Position numbers and translations under genes: made by a program. Under the pieces are notes generated by a model, which was given only the letters and a program-made list of their open reading frames with translations, made no database searches and was not told the DNA's origin. A stretch of DNA of 64,000 nt from assembly GCF_003259365.1 (NCBI RefSeq), contig NZ_QLLY01000006.1, positions 312,851 to 376,850 of the forward strand, read 5' to 3'. Positions 7,979 through 16,727 of the stretch are shown in pieces (the first letter of the stretch is position 1; every line of letters starts with the position of its first letter). The DNA is from Streptomyces sp. PsTaAH-137 (GTDB lineage: Bacteria; Actinomycetota; Actinomycetes; Streptomycetales; Streptomycetaceae).

Positions 7979-8944
7979 TCAGGCAGCCTTCCGGCCGTCG
8001 CGCAGGCGGCTGAGGATGCGGCTCCGCTTGCTGTCCATCGATCTGAGGGTCTCCTCCAGCACCTGCTCGGGCATCCGGTGGAGGGCGGCGCGGGCCTCGC
8101 GGCGCAGTCGCCGGGCCGCCGCGGTGTCGTACTCGTCCGCCTTCGCCAGGTGGAAGGCGATCATCGCGCAGTACGTCCGTACGGCCTTGGGGAGGAAGCG
8201 GTCGGCCTCCGGGTCGTTCTTCACGTCCTCCAGGAGGAGGTCGTAGGCCGGGATGAAGTCCAGCTGGCGGTCGTCCTTGATCTGGGTCAGGGAGGTCGCC
8301 ACGCCCCGCCGGTAGAAGATGCCGTGCAGGCCCACGGCCGCGTACGTCCGCGCCGTGAGGTGCAGCCGCCAGATCCACAACCGGTCCTCGGCGGTGCGCA
8401 GTTGGGTCGCGAAGCGCATCCCGCCGTCGGCGAAGAGATGTCCGCTGTAGATGCCGGCCCAGACGAAGGGGTAGTCGACCATCGTCTCCCGGTGGGCCGG
8501 CGCGATGCCGTCCCGGGTCGAGAACACCGTGTCGCGGGCGCCGGCCGGCGGTCTGCGCACGACCCGGTCCCGGCCGGTGGCCTGGACGTGGTCGGTGCGG
8601 GCGAAGTCGCAGCCCAACGCCTGTATTCGGTCGACGAGTTCGGGCAGATAGCCGGGGGCGTACCAGTCGTCGCCGTCGAGGAACGTCAGATAGTCGCCGT
8701 GCGCCGCGTCGATACCGGTGTTGCGGGCCTGCGCGATGCCCCGGTTCTCCTCGTGCCGCAGCAACCGCGCGTTGGGGAGCTTCCGCGTCCAGCGGTCGAT
8801 GATCTGCGGGGTGGCGTCCGTGGAGCAGTCGTCGACGATCAGGAACTCGAAGTCGGGGTGCACGTTGCCGACGAGACTTCGCAGGGTGCTCTCGGCGAAG
8901 GCCCCCACATTGTGCATGGGGACGATGACGGAAAGTATCGGCAC
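7979..8944 (-). CDS. Glycosyltransferase family 2 (copy 1)
   Basis: 321 residues. The GT-A fold begins at once with SVIVPMHNVGAF; IVDDCSTDATP and the metal-binding LDGDDW at about residue 90 follow, and a C-terminal helical region of about 80 residues ends the protein. It would transfer a nucleotide-activated sugar (or glycerol/ribitol-phosphate type donor) in wall polymer synthesis. The start was set at GTG 8944 because GGAG lies 8 nt upstream; GTG 8953 in the same frame would overlap that SD. It is immediately upstream of the polysialyltransferase-like gene, and the same pair recurs at 15144-12836. Confidence 0.88.
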   Translation of the reverse strand: MPILSVIVPMHNVGAFAESTLRSLVGNVHPDFEFLIVDDCSTDATPQIIDRWTRKLPNARLLRHEENRGIAQARNTGIDAAHGDYLTFLDGDDWYAPGYLPELVDRIQALGCDFARTDHVQATGRDRVVRRPPAGARDTVFSTRDGIAPAHRETMVDYPFVWAGIYSGHLFADGGMRFATQLRTAEDRLWIWRLHLTARTYAAVGLHGIFYRRGVATSLTQIKDDRQLDFIPAYDLLLEDVKNDPEADRFLPKAVRTYCAMIAFHLAKADEYDTAAARRLRREARAALHRMPEQVLEETLRSMDSKRSRILSRLRDGRKAA

Positions 8945-9051
8945 GCGTGCCACTCCAAAAAAATGTTCGAGCCTGGAACGGGTTGTGCCACAGGTTATGG
9001 ATGTTCCCGGTGTGAACGGTGACTGGAGAAGCGCTGTTGGGTGAACTCTGA

Positions 9052-11235
9052 TTACGTGCCAGATGAACTGTCGGAAATCCCGAAGATCCCGCGCAGTTCC
9101 GCGATGTTCGCCTGTGTGGTCTTCCACAGGGTCTCCTGTGCGGCGCGCACGTCCGCCACGGCGGCGTCGTGGTCGTCGAGGAGCGCCGCCGCCCGCTCGG
9201 CGAGCCGCGGCCCGAGATCCCGGTCGTGCACCGAAAGACCCCACTCCGGGCGGTCGATGTCCGACAGGAAGTACGCCAGCTTCGGATGGGAGACGAGGCT
9301 GAGGATCGGGGTGCCGCAGCCGAACGGGATCATGCCCGCGTGCCCGCGCATCCCGATCACCAGGCGCACCCCGCGGTACAGATCGCGGATCGCGTCGTTC
9401 GACAGCGCGTAGAGCCGCTCGACGGGCAGGCTCAGGCCGTGCTCGCGGCGCAGGTCGTGCACGAACTTCTCGTCGGCCGGCATGTGGGCCGCGTACCGCA
9501 CGTCGGCCCGCTCGCCCAACTGCCGCAGCGCGAAGGCCATTTCGGCGAGGAAGTGCCCGTAGTCGTGGCCGAAGCGCAGCCCCGCCCGGTCGTACGCGCA
9601 GTTGACCAGGACGGTGTCGGAGCGCGGGGTCCGCTCGGCGGGCGGCACGAGCAGATCGGCCACCGTGGTCGGGCACGGCTGGTGGCGGACCCGGTCGCGC
9701 AGCCCGGCGGGGAGCAGCTCCCGCACCCGGTCGATCGAACCGTGGTTGCGCAGCCCGAAGAACGCCGACCGCTCCACGAGCTTCCGCAGGCTCTCGGCGA
9801 ACCGGGTCCTGCGGTACTGCTGCCCGTCGAACACGTTGTAGCCGACCGCGAACACCGCGAGCGGCGCCGTGAGCCGGCCGAGCAGCTCGTCCGGCATGTT
9901 CCACTGCCAGTGGCTGTTGCTGTTGGGCGAGGTGTCCGGCAGGAAGAGGCCGCCGCCTCCGACGACGACACCGCGCCGTGCGTTCAGCCGCTCCAGCGCC
10001 GCCTCGTCCACCAGCAGGTGCGCGTGCTGCTGGTACCAGCGGCGCGGACCCGTGTCCGTACCGAAGCACTGGCGGACCGCCTCCGGCAGCACCTTGTCGC
10101 CCGCGTTCTCGTTGCCCTCCGCGAACAGCGCGACGTGCGCGAGCTGTTCGGACGCGGGCGCCGGGTCCGGTGCCGCGCCGGGCTCCTCGCGCGTACGGAC
10201 GTACCAGGCGTGGCACCCCGCGTCCGTCGGGTCGGCGGTCAGGCCCTGCCGGGCGTAGGCGTGCGCGTCCGCCTCCCGGCCGCACAGCCAGGCGAGACGG
10301 GCGAGCTGCGCGAAGGCACGCGGCGCGGTGTCGGGGGAGGCGGCGGCCAGCAGCAGATGGGTCTCCGCCTCGGCGTAGCGGGACAGCGCCATCAGGCACA
10401 GGCCCAGCGTCTCGTGGCAGCGCGGCGCGTCCGCCCGGTCGTCGAGCACCGGGGCGAGCACCGCGACGGCCTCGTCGTAGCGGCCCTGCTGCCGGTACAC
10501 GTCCGCGACCGTGCGGGCCAGATCGAGCGAGGGCCGGGTCTCCAGGAGCGGCGGCGCGAGATGCGCGACCAGCTCGGGGTGCTTGCCGCCGGGCAGCGCG
10601 CGGTACGCGGCCCGGAACTCCTCGTCGTCCAGCTCGAAACGGGCCCGCGCCTCGGCGGCCGGGCCGTACCCGGGCGCGTCCGACGGGTGGCTGAAGTGCA
10701 GCACCGCGACCTGCGGCGGCACCGGAAGCCCGTCGTGCAGGCGGCGCGTGAGGAAGTCGAAGCGCGCGTCGACGGCGACCTCGGCGTCGCCCTTCTCCGC
10801 GTCCGCGCGCTGTACGACCTTCAGCCCGTCGGGCAGCACCGAGCGCCGCTCCGCGCCCGTCTCGTCGCACCACACCTGCGGCACGGCGGCCACCCCGCGC
10901 CGCAGCCGCAGCAGTTCACCGAGGTCGCCGAGGACGACCATCGCCGGGTCGAGCGCGATCACGGTGTCGTGGTCCGGCAGCCGGAGCATCTCGTCCCGCG
11001 AGCCGGCGCGGCGGGTGATCAACCGGGGGTGCAGTCGGCGCAGGCCGTCGAACTCGGCGTCGGGGAGCCCGGGATGGAGGACCACCACGTCCTCGCACAC
11101 GGCCGGATTGCTGAGCACCAGGCTGCGCAGCAGCGTGGCCACGGCGGGCAGCGCGTCGGCGTCGGTGTGGACGGCGAACGCGATCCGCCGCTTGCCGGTG
11201 ACGGCGGAGCGGTCGTCGGCGCGGGAAATCGTCAT
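9052..11235 (-). CDS. Three-part fusion: GT8-like domain, TPR repeats, polysaccharide pyruvyl transferase
   Basis: 727 residues. Residues about 15-210 resemble a family 8 GT-A glycosyltransferase, but the expected DxD is LDPAMVVLGDL, so the third acidic position is alanine. Residues about 220-360 hold TPR-type helices (YRQQGRYDEAVAVLAPVL). Residues about 380-727 match polysaccharide pyruvyl transferase: GNENAGDKVLPEAV, VVGGGGLFLPDT, GMRGHAGMIPFGCGTPILSL. That domain normally ketalises sugars with PEP-derived pyruvate. The start ATG 11235 overlaps the upstream stop by 4 bp. It may add pyruvate to the wall polymer, with the N-terminal domain acting as an acceptor-binding or degenerate transferase module. 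Confidence 0.8.
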   Translation of the reverse strand: MTISRADDRSAVTGKRRIAFAVHTDADALPAVATLLRSLVLSNPAVCEDVVVLHPGLPDAEFDGLRRLHPRLITRRAGSRDEMLRLPDHDTVIALDPAMVVLGDLGELLRLRRGVAAVPQVWCDETGAERRSVLPDGLKVVQRADAEKGDAEVAVDARFDFLTRRLHDGLPVPPQVAVLHFSHPSDAPGYGPAAEARARFELDDEEFRAAYRALPGGKHPELVAHLAPPLLETRPSLDLARTVADVYRQQGRYDEAVAVLAPVLDDRADAPRCHETLGLCLMALSRYAEAETHLLLAAASPDTAPRAFAQLARLAWLCGREADAHAYARQGLTADPTDAGCHAWYVRTREEPGAAPDPAPASEQLAHVALFAEGNENAGDKVLPEAVRQCFGTDTGPRRWYQQHAHLLVDEAALERLNARRGVVVGGGGLFLPDTSPNSNSHWQWNMPDELLGRLTAPLAVFAVGYNVFDGQQYRRTRFAESLRKLVERSAFFGLRNHGSIDRVRELLPAGLRDRVRHQPCPTTVADLLVPPAERTPRSDTVLVNCAYDRAGLRFGHDYGHFLAEMAFALRQLGERADVRYAAHMPADEKFVHDLRREHGLSLPVERLYALSNDAIRDLYRGVRLVIGMRGHAGMIPFGCGTPILSLVSHPKLAYFLSDIDRPEWGLSVHDRDLGPRLAERAAALLDDHDAAVADVRAAQETLWKTTQANIAELRGIFGISDSSSGT

Positions 11236-12491
11236 CGCAGGGCGGTCCTCATCGTGCTGTCGTCTCGTTGCGTCGAGTGGTCCGCGACCCACGCGGCCTC
11301 CGCCGGGCGCAGCGCACCCGCGCCGGACGCCGGGAAACCGATGAGGTCGAGGCGGGGGGTGACGTCCAGGAAGTCCAGCAGGCGCAGCACCGTGAAGGCG
11401 GTGCTCGCCTCCTCGCCCCACGCCGGCTCGCCGAGCAGCGCGGGGTCGGTCAGCGGGCGGCGCAGCGAGACGTCGCCGATGTGCTCCTGCGCGCCGGGCA
11501 CGAGCCGCTGCCGGACGATCCGGCGCCAGCGCGGCGCCGCCTCGTCGAACACCAGCCGGATGCCGGTCGGCGCGGTCCACGGGGGGCCGTCCCAGGGGGT
11601 GGCGCCGCGCGGGGTCACGGCGTGCAGATCGGTACGGGCGCCGCCGCGGAACCCGTCGCAGCGCACCACCACGTCGTAGCCGTCGAGCACGGCGCCCGCC
11701 CCGGCGTCGGTGCTCGCGACCACGCCCACGCTCTTGCCGTCGAGCAGCGCGCGCAGGCCCGCCACCCCGACCGGCGTCACGGCGTCGGGCAGTGCGTCGG
11801 GCACGGCGTCCCGCTCCACCAGCCGTCGGTAGGTGCCGTACAGCTCCGCGAGACGGCGCACCGCGGGATCGCCCGCGCCGTCCCGGACCGTCCGCCGCCG
11901 GACCAGGTCGGCCACCTGCGGGGTGAGTGCGGAGGGCGCTGCGGCGGGGCTGCTCAGGGCGGCCCGCAGTGCCGCGGTCTCCTCGGTTTCGTCGCCTACG
12001 AGGTCGGCCAACTCGGCGAGGACAGCCCGCCGTTGGCGCAGGGTGTCGATCCGGCGGACGGTGCCCGGGGCGCCCTCGCCGTCCGGGACCAGGGTGAGAT
12101 ACCGCTCGTAGGACTCCAGCGCCTCGGCGTCGCGGCCGAGCCCGTCCAGGGCCGCGCCGTGCAGCCGCCAGGCCGCCCGGGAGCGCTGCCGCAGCCGGGT
12201 CGCGGTCCCGGCGACGCTCAGGGCCAGCTCCGCCGAGGCGTCGCCGCCCGTCTCCAGGGCCCGCTCCCCGACGCCGAGCAGCGCGTCGAACGGGTCGGCG
12301 GCGGGGCCGTCCACGGCGGCCGTCAGGGTGCCGATGGCCTGGGTGAGCCGGGTCTGCCGGGGGATCAGCGGGGCCGGGGCGCCCTGCTCCGCGAGATAGG
12401 CGCCGCACCGGTGGACGCTGCCCGCGTACAGGGCGGACCTGGCGGCGTCCCGCTGCCGCGCCTTGAAGAGTCCCGCCAGGGGGTTCGTCAT
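11232..12491 (-). CDS. TPR protein with C-terminal sialylmotif-like (GT29-like) domain
   Basis: 419 residues. The N-terminal half is helical with a clear TPR unit (RAAWRLHGAALDGLGRDAEA, about 125-145). The C-terminal third contains SVGVVAS...LDGYDVVVRCD...RTDLHAVTPRG, whose spacing resembles the large sialylmotif of family 29 sialyltransferases (VVGN...IDxHDxVxRxN...DVGxKTTxH). This is a motif-level resemblance I could not test. The start ATG 12491 has a GGTGAG upstream. It is translationally coupled to the GT8/pyruvyltransferase fusion, and 344 bp of repeat-rich DNA separates it from the upstream polysialyltransferase-like gene. It could be a non-catalytic scaffold instead. Confidence 0.6.
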   Translation of the reverse strand: MTNPLAGLFKARQRDAARSALYAGSVHRCGAYLAEQGAPAPLIPRQTRLTQAIGTLTAAVDGPAADPFDALLGVGERALETGGDASAELALSVAGTATRLRQRSRAAWRLHGAALDGLGRDAEALESYERYLTLVPDGEGAPGTVRRIDTLRQRRAVLAELADLVGDETEETAALRAALSSPAAAPSALTPQVADLVRRRTVRDGAGDPAVRRLAELYGTYRRLVERDAVPDALPDAVTPVGVAGLRALLDGKSVGVVASTDAGAGAVLDGYDVVVRCDGFRGGARTDLHAVTPRGATPWDGPPWTAPTGIRLVFDEAAPRWRRIVRQRLVPGAQEHIGDVSLRRPLTDPALLGEPAWGEEASTAFTVLRLLDFLDVTPRLDLIGFPASGAGALRPAEAAWVADHSTQRDDSTMRTALR

Positions 12492-12835
12492 GCGCTCACC
12501 GTTCTTGTGTGCTCCCAGTCGTTCCCGGACAGGACCGGTCCGCGCCGCGTGCGGCCGGAGGCCCGAATGTGCCCCACCGCACGGCGCCCCGGGCGGCTTT
12601 CCGGTGGACGGCGGATGAACTCTCCCCGCCGCGCGGTTCCCCGCGCCCCTGGGTGGTTCGTTCGTCCGCGGCCCGGTGGCCGCTTCTCGCGCAGTTCCCC
12701 GCGCCCCTGAGATGCGCACTTCGTGCGCCATCTCATCGGATGAGGCGGCGCGAAGCGCCTGCCTCAGGGGCGCGGGGAACTGCGCGAGCAACCACGACGG
12801 TGGGACGGATGACGCGCAGCGCGACCGGCCCCGGG
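12492..12835. repeat. Gene-free gap holding a dispersed-repeat hairpin
   Basis: A copy of the Streptomyces-type repeat element runs leftward at about 12687-12710 and rightward at about 12764-12787 (core GGCGCGGGGAACTGCGCG). The inner arms GAGATGCGCACTTCGTGCGC and a CATCTCATC/GATGAG pair make a long hairpin. No coding region, tRNA or recognisable promoter was seen in the rest of the gap. Confidence 0.85.
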
Positions 12836-14167
12836 TCACCCCTTGACCGACCGCCACGTCCGCCGTGCGCGCCGCGCCACCCGGCGGGCCGTGGAGTTGC
12901 GCGGCAGGAACGCCAGGCGCTGCGGGATGCCGCCGGGCAGCCCGAGCACGGTCAGCCGGCGCTTCTTGAAGTACCGCTGAACACGGCCGTCGAAGTGCTG
13001 GGAGAGGAACCGCTCGGCCGCGGGCCGCAGCGCGGGCAGCACCTGCGGCTGCATCGCGAAGCTCACCGCGGTCACCAGACCTTCGAGCTGCTTGGGCGGC
13101 AGCGGGTCGGCCGGCGTCTCCGCCTCCAGGTCGGGCAGCAGCGCGTCGGCGAGGACGACCGGCACCCGGTTGCTGTTCTGGAACGGCGCGAGCCGGTCGA
13201 GCAGCGTCCCGGTCCCGATCCGGGCGACCGGAAGCCCGTAGAACGCCGACGCGGTGAACAGCGCCGTGGAGAAGCAGCCGACGACCAGCGCGGGCCGCGC
13301 CCGCGCGAACAGCACCTCGGCGAGGACCGGCTGGTCGATCACGGTGAGGTCGACGCCGAGCCGCTCCGCCTCGGCCTCCAGGGCCAGTTCGTAGTCGGCC
13401 GGGGCCATCGGGTGCGGCTTGAAGACGAGCGAACGGTGGCCGCGCGCGACGGCCCCGCGCATCATCCGCACATGGAGCTGGGTCTCCTCGGCGGGCGTGA
13501 GGATGTCCAGCGCGGACAGGTACTGGCCGAGCAGCAGCGCGGCCCCGTCGGGCACCGCGGGCACCTCGCCGCTCGCGCCGGTCAGGGAGCCCATCACCTT
13601 CAGGAAGTTCTCGGCGGGCACGATCTCCGGCTCCACGCCGAACTCGCTGAGCAGCACCGGCTTCAGCCCCGGCACCAGATCCAGGTGGAGCAGCCGGCGT
13701 ACACGCGTCCCGACCAGCGGGTCGATCTTGTTGCGGGTGGGGCCGTAGCTCATCAGCCCGTCCGCGTACGCGTGGATCGGCGCACCCGTGAAGATCTGGG
13801 CGAACGCCAGCGCCGGATTGACCTGGAGGGACTCCAGGACCAGTTCGAGCCGGTCGTCGTCCAGCCGCCACAGCGTCCTGAAGTACCGCTCCAGGAGCGG
13901 GATGTCGTCCTGGCGCGGACTCCAGGACGCCGGGTGCAGCGGGCTGATCGCGTCGTTGAAGAGCAGCACCTCGTCGAAGTGCTTGCGCAGCGCGCCGAAC
14001 CCGGGCATCTCGTGCACGGGCGTCGAGGTCTCGGGTACCGACGCGTTGTTGAACACCAGCAGGATGCGGCGGTCCGGTTCGCGGAAGCGGTCCGCCTCGA
14101 TCGCCGCGGCGATGGTGGCCGCGCCGTACAGCGTGGAGGCGCAGAAGATCTGGGTGGTACGGGGCAT
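12836..14167 (-). CDS. Polysialyltransferase-family glycosyltransferase (copy 2)
   Basis: 443 residues, paralogous over the full length to the protein at 6612-7976. Shared blocks are TTQIF..STLYGAAT at the N-terminus, YADGLMSYGPTR, LLHLDLVPGL, LVFKPHPMAP and VVGCFSTALFTASAFYGLP. It therefore carries the same three sialyltransferase motifs. The start ATG 14167 shares one base with the stop of the GT2 gene (TGATG), so the pair is coupled. Two copies with different sequence suggest two linkages or two sugar residues per repeat of the polymer. The C-terminus is arginine-rich, perhaps membrane- or polymer-associated. Confidence 0.8.
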   Translation of the reverse strand: MPRTTQIFCASTLYGAATIAAAIEADRFREPDRRILLVFNNASVPETSTPVHEMPGFGALRKHFDEVLLFNDAISPLHPASWSPRQDDIPLLERYFRTLWRLDDDRLELVLESLQVNPALAFAQIFTGAPIHAYADGLMSYGPTRNKIDPLVGTRVRRLLHLDLVPGLKPVLLSEFGVEPEIVPAENFLKVMGSLTGASGEVPAVPDGAALLLGQYLSALDILTPAEETQLHVRMMRGAVARGHRSLVFKPHPMAPADYELALEAEAERLGVDLTVIDQPVLAEVLFARARPALVVGCFSTALFTASAFYGLPVARIGTGTLLDRLAPFQNSNRVPVVLADALLPDLEAETPADPLPPKQLEGLVTAVSFAMQPQVLPALRPAAERFLSQHFDGRVQRYFKKRRLTVLGLPGGIPQRLAFLPRNSTARRVARRARRTWRSVKG

Positions 14168-15144
14168 CAGGCGGCCGCCTTCGCTGAGGTGACCCGCCGC
14201 CGCAGCCTGCGCAGCCGCGCGGCCCGGTCCAGGTCCATGGTGTCGAGGACGTCGGCGAGCAGCGGCTGCGGCATCCGGTCCAGCGCCGCCGCGCTCATCG
14301 TGCGCAGCCGCTTGGCGACCGCGGGCTCGAACTTCTCGATCTCCGACAGGTGGTGGGCGATGATCGCGCAGTACGTGCGAACGGCCTTCGGGAGCAGCTT
14401 GTCCGCGTCCCGGTCCGCCGCCGTCTCCGCGAGCACCTCGTCGAAGGCGCGGATGAAGTCGAGCTGGCGCACGTCGCCGATCTGCGTCAGGGACGTCGTC
14501 ACCCCGCGCCGGTAGAAGACGCCGAGCAGGCTGACGGCGGCGAACGACTCGGCCTCCCGGTGCAGCCGCCAGATCCACGGACGGTCCTCGGCGGTGCGGA
14601 GTCCGTCGGTGAAGTGCAGCAGCCCGCGGTCGAGCAGCCGCCGGTGGTAGACACCGGCCCAGGCGTACGCGTAGTCGACCGAGGTGGTGCGGTCGGCGGG
14701 CAGGATCGCCTCGCGCGGGACCAGGACTTCGTTGCGCACGCCCACCGGCACCCGGGACACCGAGCGGGCCCGGCCCTTGGTCTGCACATGGTCGGTGCGC
14801 ACGAAGTCGCAGCCCAACTCCTCGATGGAGCCGACCAGTTCCGCCAGATACCCCTCGGCGAGCCAGTCGTCGCCGTCGAGGAACGTCAGGTACTCGCCTC
14901 TCGCCGCGTCCAGGCCCGTGTTGCGGGCCGTCGCGAGACCTCCGTTCTTCTCGTGTCTGACCAGGACGGCCCCGGGCAGCTCGCGTTCCGCGCGCGCGAG
15001 TATCGCGGGGGTCTCGTCCTTGGAGCAGTCGTCGACGAGAATGAATTCGAAATCCTCGCGTGTGTTTGTGCGAAGGCTGCGGAGGGTGTCGGGCGCGTAT
15101 TGCTGCACGTTGTAGAACGGCACGATGACGGAGAGCTTGACCAC
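14167..15144 (-). CDS. Glycosyltransferase family 2 (copy 2)
   Basis: 325 residues, paralogous to 7979-8944, with SVIVPFYNVQQYA, LVDDCSKDETP, LDGDDW and TEDRPWIWRLH-type blocks in the same order. The GT-A core occupies residues about 1-210 and helices fill the rest. GTG 15144 gives a start that aligns with copy 1; no strong SD precedes it, so the start is uncertain by a few codons. It is the first gene of the minus-strand arm and faces the plus-strand genes across 198 bp, which must contain the divergent promoters. Confidence 0.85.
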   Translation of the reverse strand: MVKLSVIVPFYNVQQYAPDTLRSLRTNTREDFEFILVDDCSKDETPAILARAERELPGAVLVRHEKNGGLATARNTGLDAARGEYLTFLDGDDWLAEGYLAELVGSIEELGCDFVRTDHVQTKGRARSVSRVPVGVRNEVLVPREAILPADRTTSVDYAYAWAGVYHRRLLDRGLLHFTDGLRTAEDRPWIWRLHREAESFAAVSLLGVFYRRGVTTSLTQIGDVRQLDFIRAFDEVLAETAADRDADKLLPKAVRTYCAIIAHHLSEIEKFEPAVAKRLRTMSAAALDRMPQPLLADVLDTMDLDRAARLRRLRRRVTSAKAAA

Positions 15145-15342
15145 CCGTCGGACGCTAGGGGACCGCCTGACATGCGGATTGGACGACGGCTTGATGTCCG
15201 ATGAACGACATGTGTCGGAATGGTGAACCACGGCCGCCGCAGCCGAATTCCCGGGCTGATTCGCCATTCGGCGATCTGTTGTTAACCGTTTGTTGCGTTC
15301 TGGTTGGGCCGCGGCTCGGAATCCCTTTCTACGTTCTTCCAC
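15145..15342. promoter_or_regulatory. Divergent promoter region of the glycopolymer locus
   Basis: 198 bp between the divergent GT2 gene and the DUF6716-like gene. It is clearly more AT-rich than the flanking genes (for example the stretch around 15280-15300), as expected for promoters of both arms. I could not pick out a convincing -35/-10 pair or operator. Confidence 0.5.
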
Positions 15343-16671
15343 GTGCCAGTAAGCAATACGACGACCGAAAAGGCGCCCGGGGGACAGCTCAGGGCCGCCG
15401 TGCTCGCCGACTCCGACACCCGCTGGAAGTGGGGCTCTCTCACCGCCGCCCGCCTGCTCGGCGACGACGCCCGGCTCGACGGATACCTGCTCCGGGGCCG
15501 CGCCACCCCGACCCCCCGCCAGCTCGGCGAGGTCGGCGTGCGCGCCGACCGCATGAGCGAGGTCACCGCGGTCGAGTTCCTGCGCGAGATGGAGCGCGCG
15601 CACCAGGAGTACGACGTGGTCGTCCTCGCCCTCGTCGGCGGAGCCGTCCAGGCCGTACTGCACGGACTCGGGCACCTCTGGCGCGAGGTCGCCGACCGGC
15701 CGGTGATCGTCACCGGCTACGTCGGAGTCGTCTACGAGAAGCTGGCCGACGGGCTGCTCCTGCGCCACGGCGCGGACGTCGTCCTCGCCAACTCGGCCTA
15801 CGACGCGGAGCGTTTCCGCACCGTGTACGAGGGCGTGGGCGCCGACGCCTCCGCGGTCACCGAGTGCGCGCTGCCGTTCCTCGGCGGCGCCCCCTACACC
15901 GACGAGCACGACCCGTACACGGTCGTCTTCGCGGCGCAGCCGTCCGTGCCGGACACCCCGGCCGACCGGATGTACCTCCTCGAACGCCTGGTGCGGCACG
16001 CCCGGCAGCACCCCGACCGCGAGGTCCTGCTCAAGCTGCGCAGCAAGCCCGGCGAACACACCACGCACATCGAGGAGATCCCCTACCAGAAGCTCGCGCA
16101 GCGCATCGAGACGCCCGCCAACTTCCGTCTCGTGTACGGGAACATGGGCGAGGTCCTCGACCGCACCGACCTGCTCGTCACGGTCAGCTCCACCGCCGCC
16201 CTCGAAGCCCTGCACCGGCGCATCCCCACCGCACTCCTCACCGACCTCGGGGTCCGCGAGGCTCTGGGCAACCACCACTTCACCGGCTCCGGCTGCCTGG
16301 TCTCCTGGGACCAGCTCGACGCGGGCCTGCGCCCCGAGCCCGACCCCGCCTGGGTCGCCCGGCAGGGCGTCGCCGCCGACGGCAGCTACGAGCGGGCCTT
16401 CGACGGGGCGCGCGCCAAGGTCGCCGCCCTCCTCGGCCGCGACCGGCAGGCCCTCGCGCCGTACTACTCCCGCACCACGGCCCCCGGCTATCTGCCGCGC
16501 ATCCTCGCCCGCCACCACCTCGCGCCCGACGGCAGCCCGCTGCCCGGCGCACCGGCGGGCGACAAGGACCCGGGCGCCGTCCGCCAGATCGTCCGCAGGG
16601 CCGCCCGCGGCGCCTACCGGCACGGCGTGCAGCGCGTGGCGCCCGTCATCCGCCGGATGGGGGAGCTGTGA
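15343..16671 (+). CDS. DUF6716-like putative glycosyltransferase
   Basis: 442 residues from GTG 15343; the start is chosen on protein content, because no clear SD is present and an in-frame ATG lies at 15304. The protein looks like a GT-B transferase: VTGYVGVVYEKLADGLLLRHGADVV in the N-terminal half, LLKLRSKPGEH in the position of the K/H-P donor motif, and VTVSSTAALEALHRRIP, an S/T motif as in CDP-glycerol and sialyltransferase-type enzymes. The conserved family function is not known to me beyond association with NeuA/NeuB-like genes in actinobacteria. It ends 56 bp before the cytidylyltransferase start, so it is probably co-transcribed. Confidence 0.75.
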   Translation: MPVSNTTTEKAPGGQLRAAVLADSDTRWKWGSLTAARLLGDDARLDGYLLRGRATPTPRQLGEVGVRADRMSEVTAVEFLREMERAHQEYDVVVLALVGGAVQAVLHGLGHLWREVADRPVIVTGYVGVVYEKLADGLLLRHGADVVLANSAYDAERFRTVYEGVGADASAVTECALPFLGGAPYTDEHDPYTVVFAAQPSVPDTPADRMYLLERLVRHARQHPDREVLLKLRSKPGEHTTHIEEIPYQKLAQRIETPANFRLVYGNMGEVLDRTDLLVTVSSTAALEALHRRIPTALLTDLGVREALGNHHFTGSGCLVSWDQLDAGLRPEPDPAWVARQGVAADGSYERAFDGARAKVAALLGRDRQALAPYYSRTTAPGYLPRILARHHLAPDGSPLPGAPAGDKDPGAVRQIVRRAARGAYRHGVQRVAPVIRRMGEL

Positions 16672-16727
16672 CCCCCCGCACCCCTGAACTCCCCGAACGT
16701 CCTGAACTCCCCGAAGGAGCACCGCAC

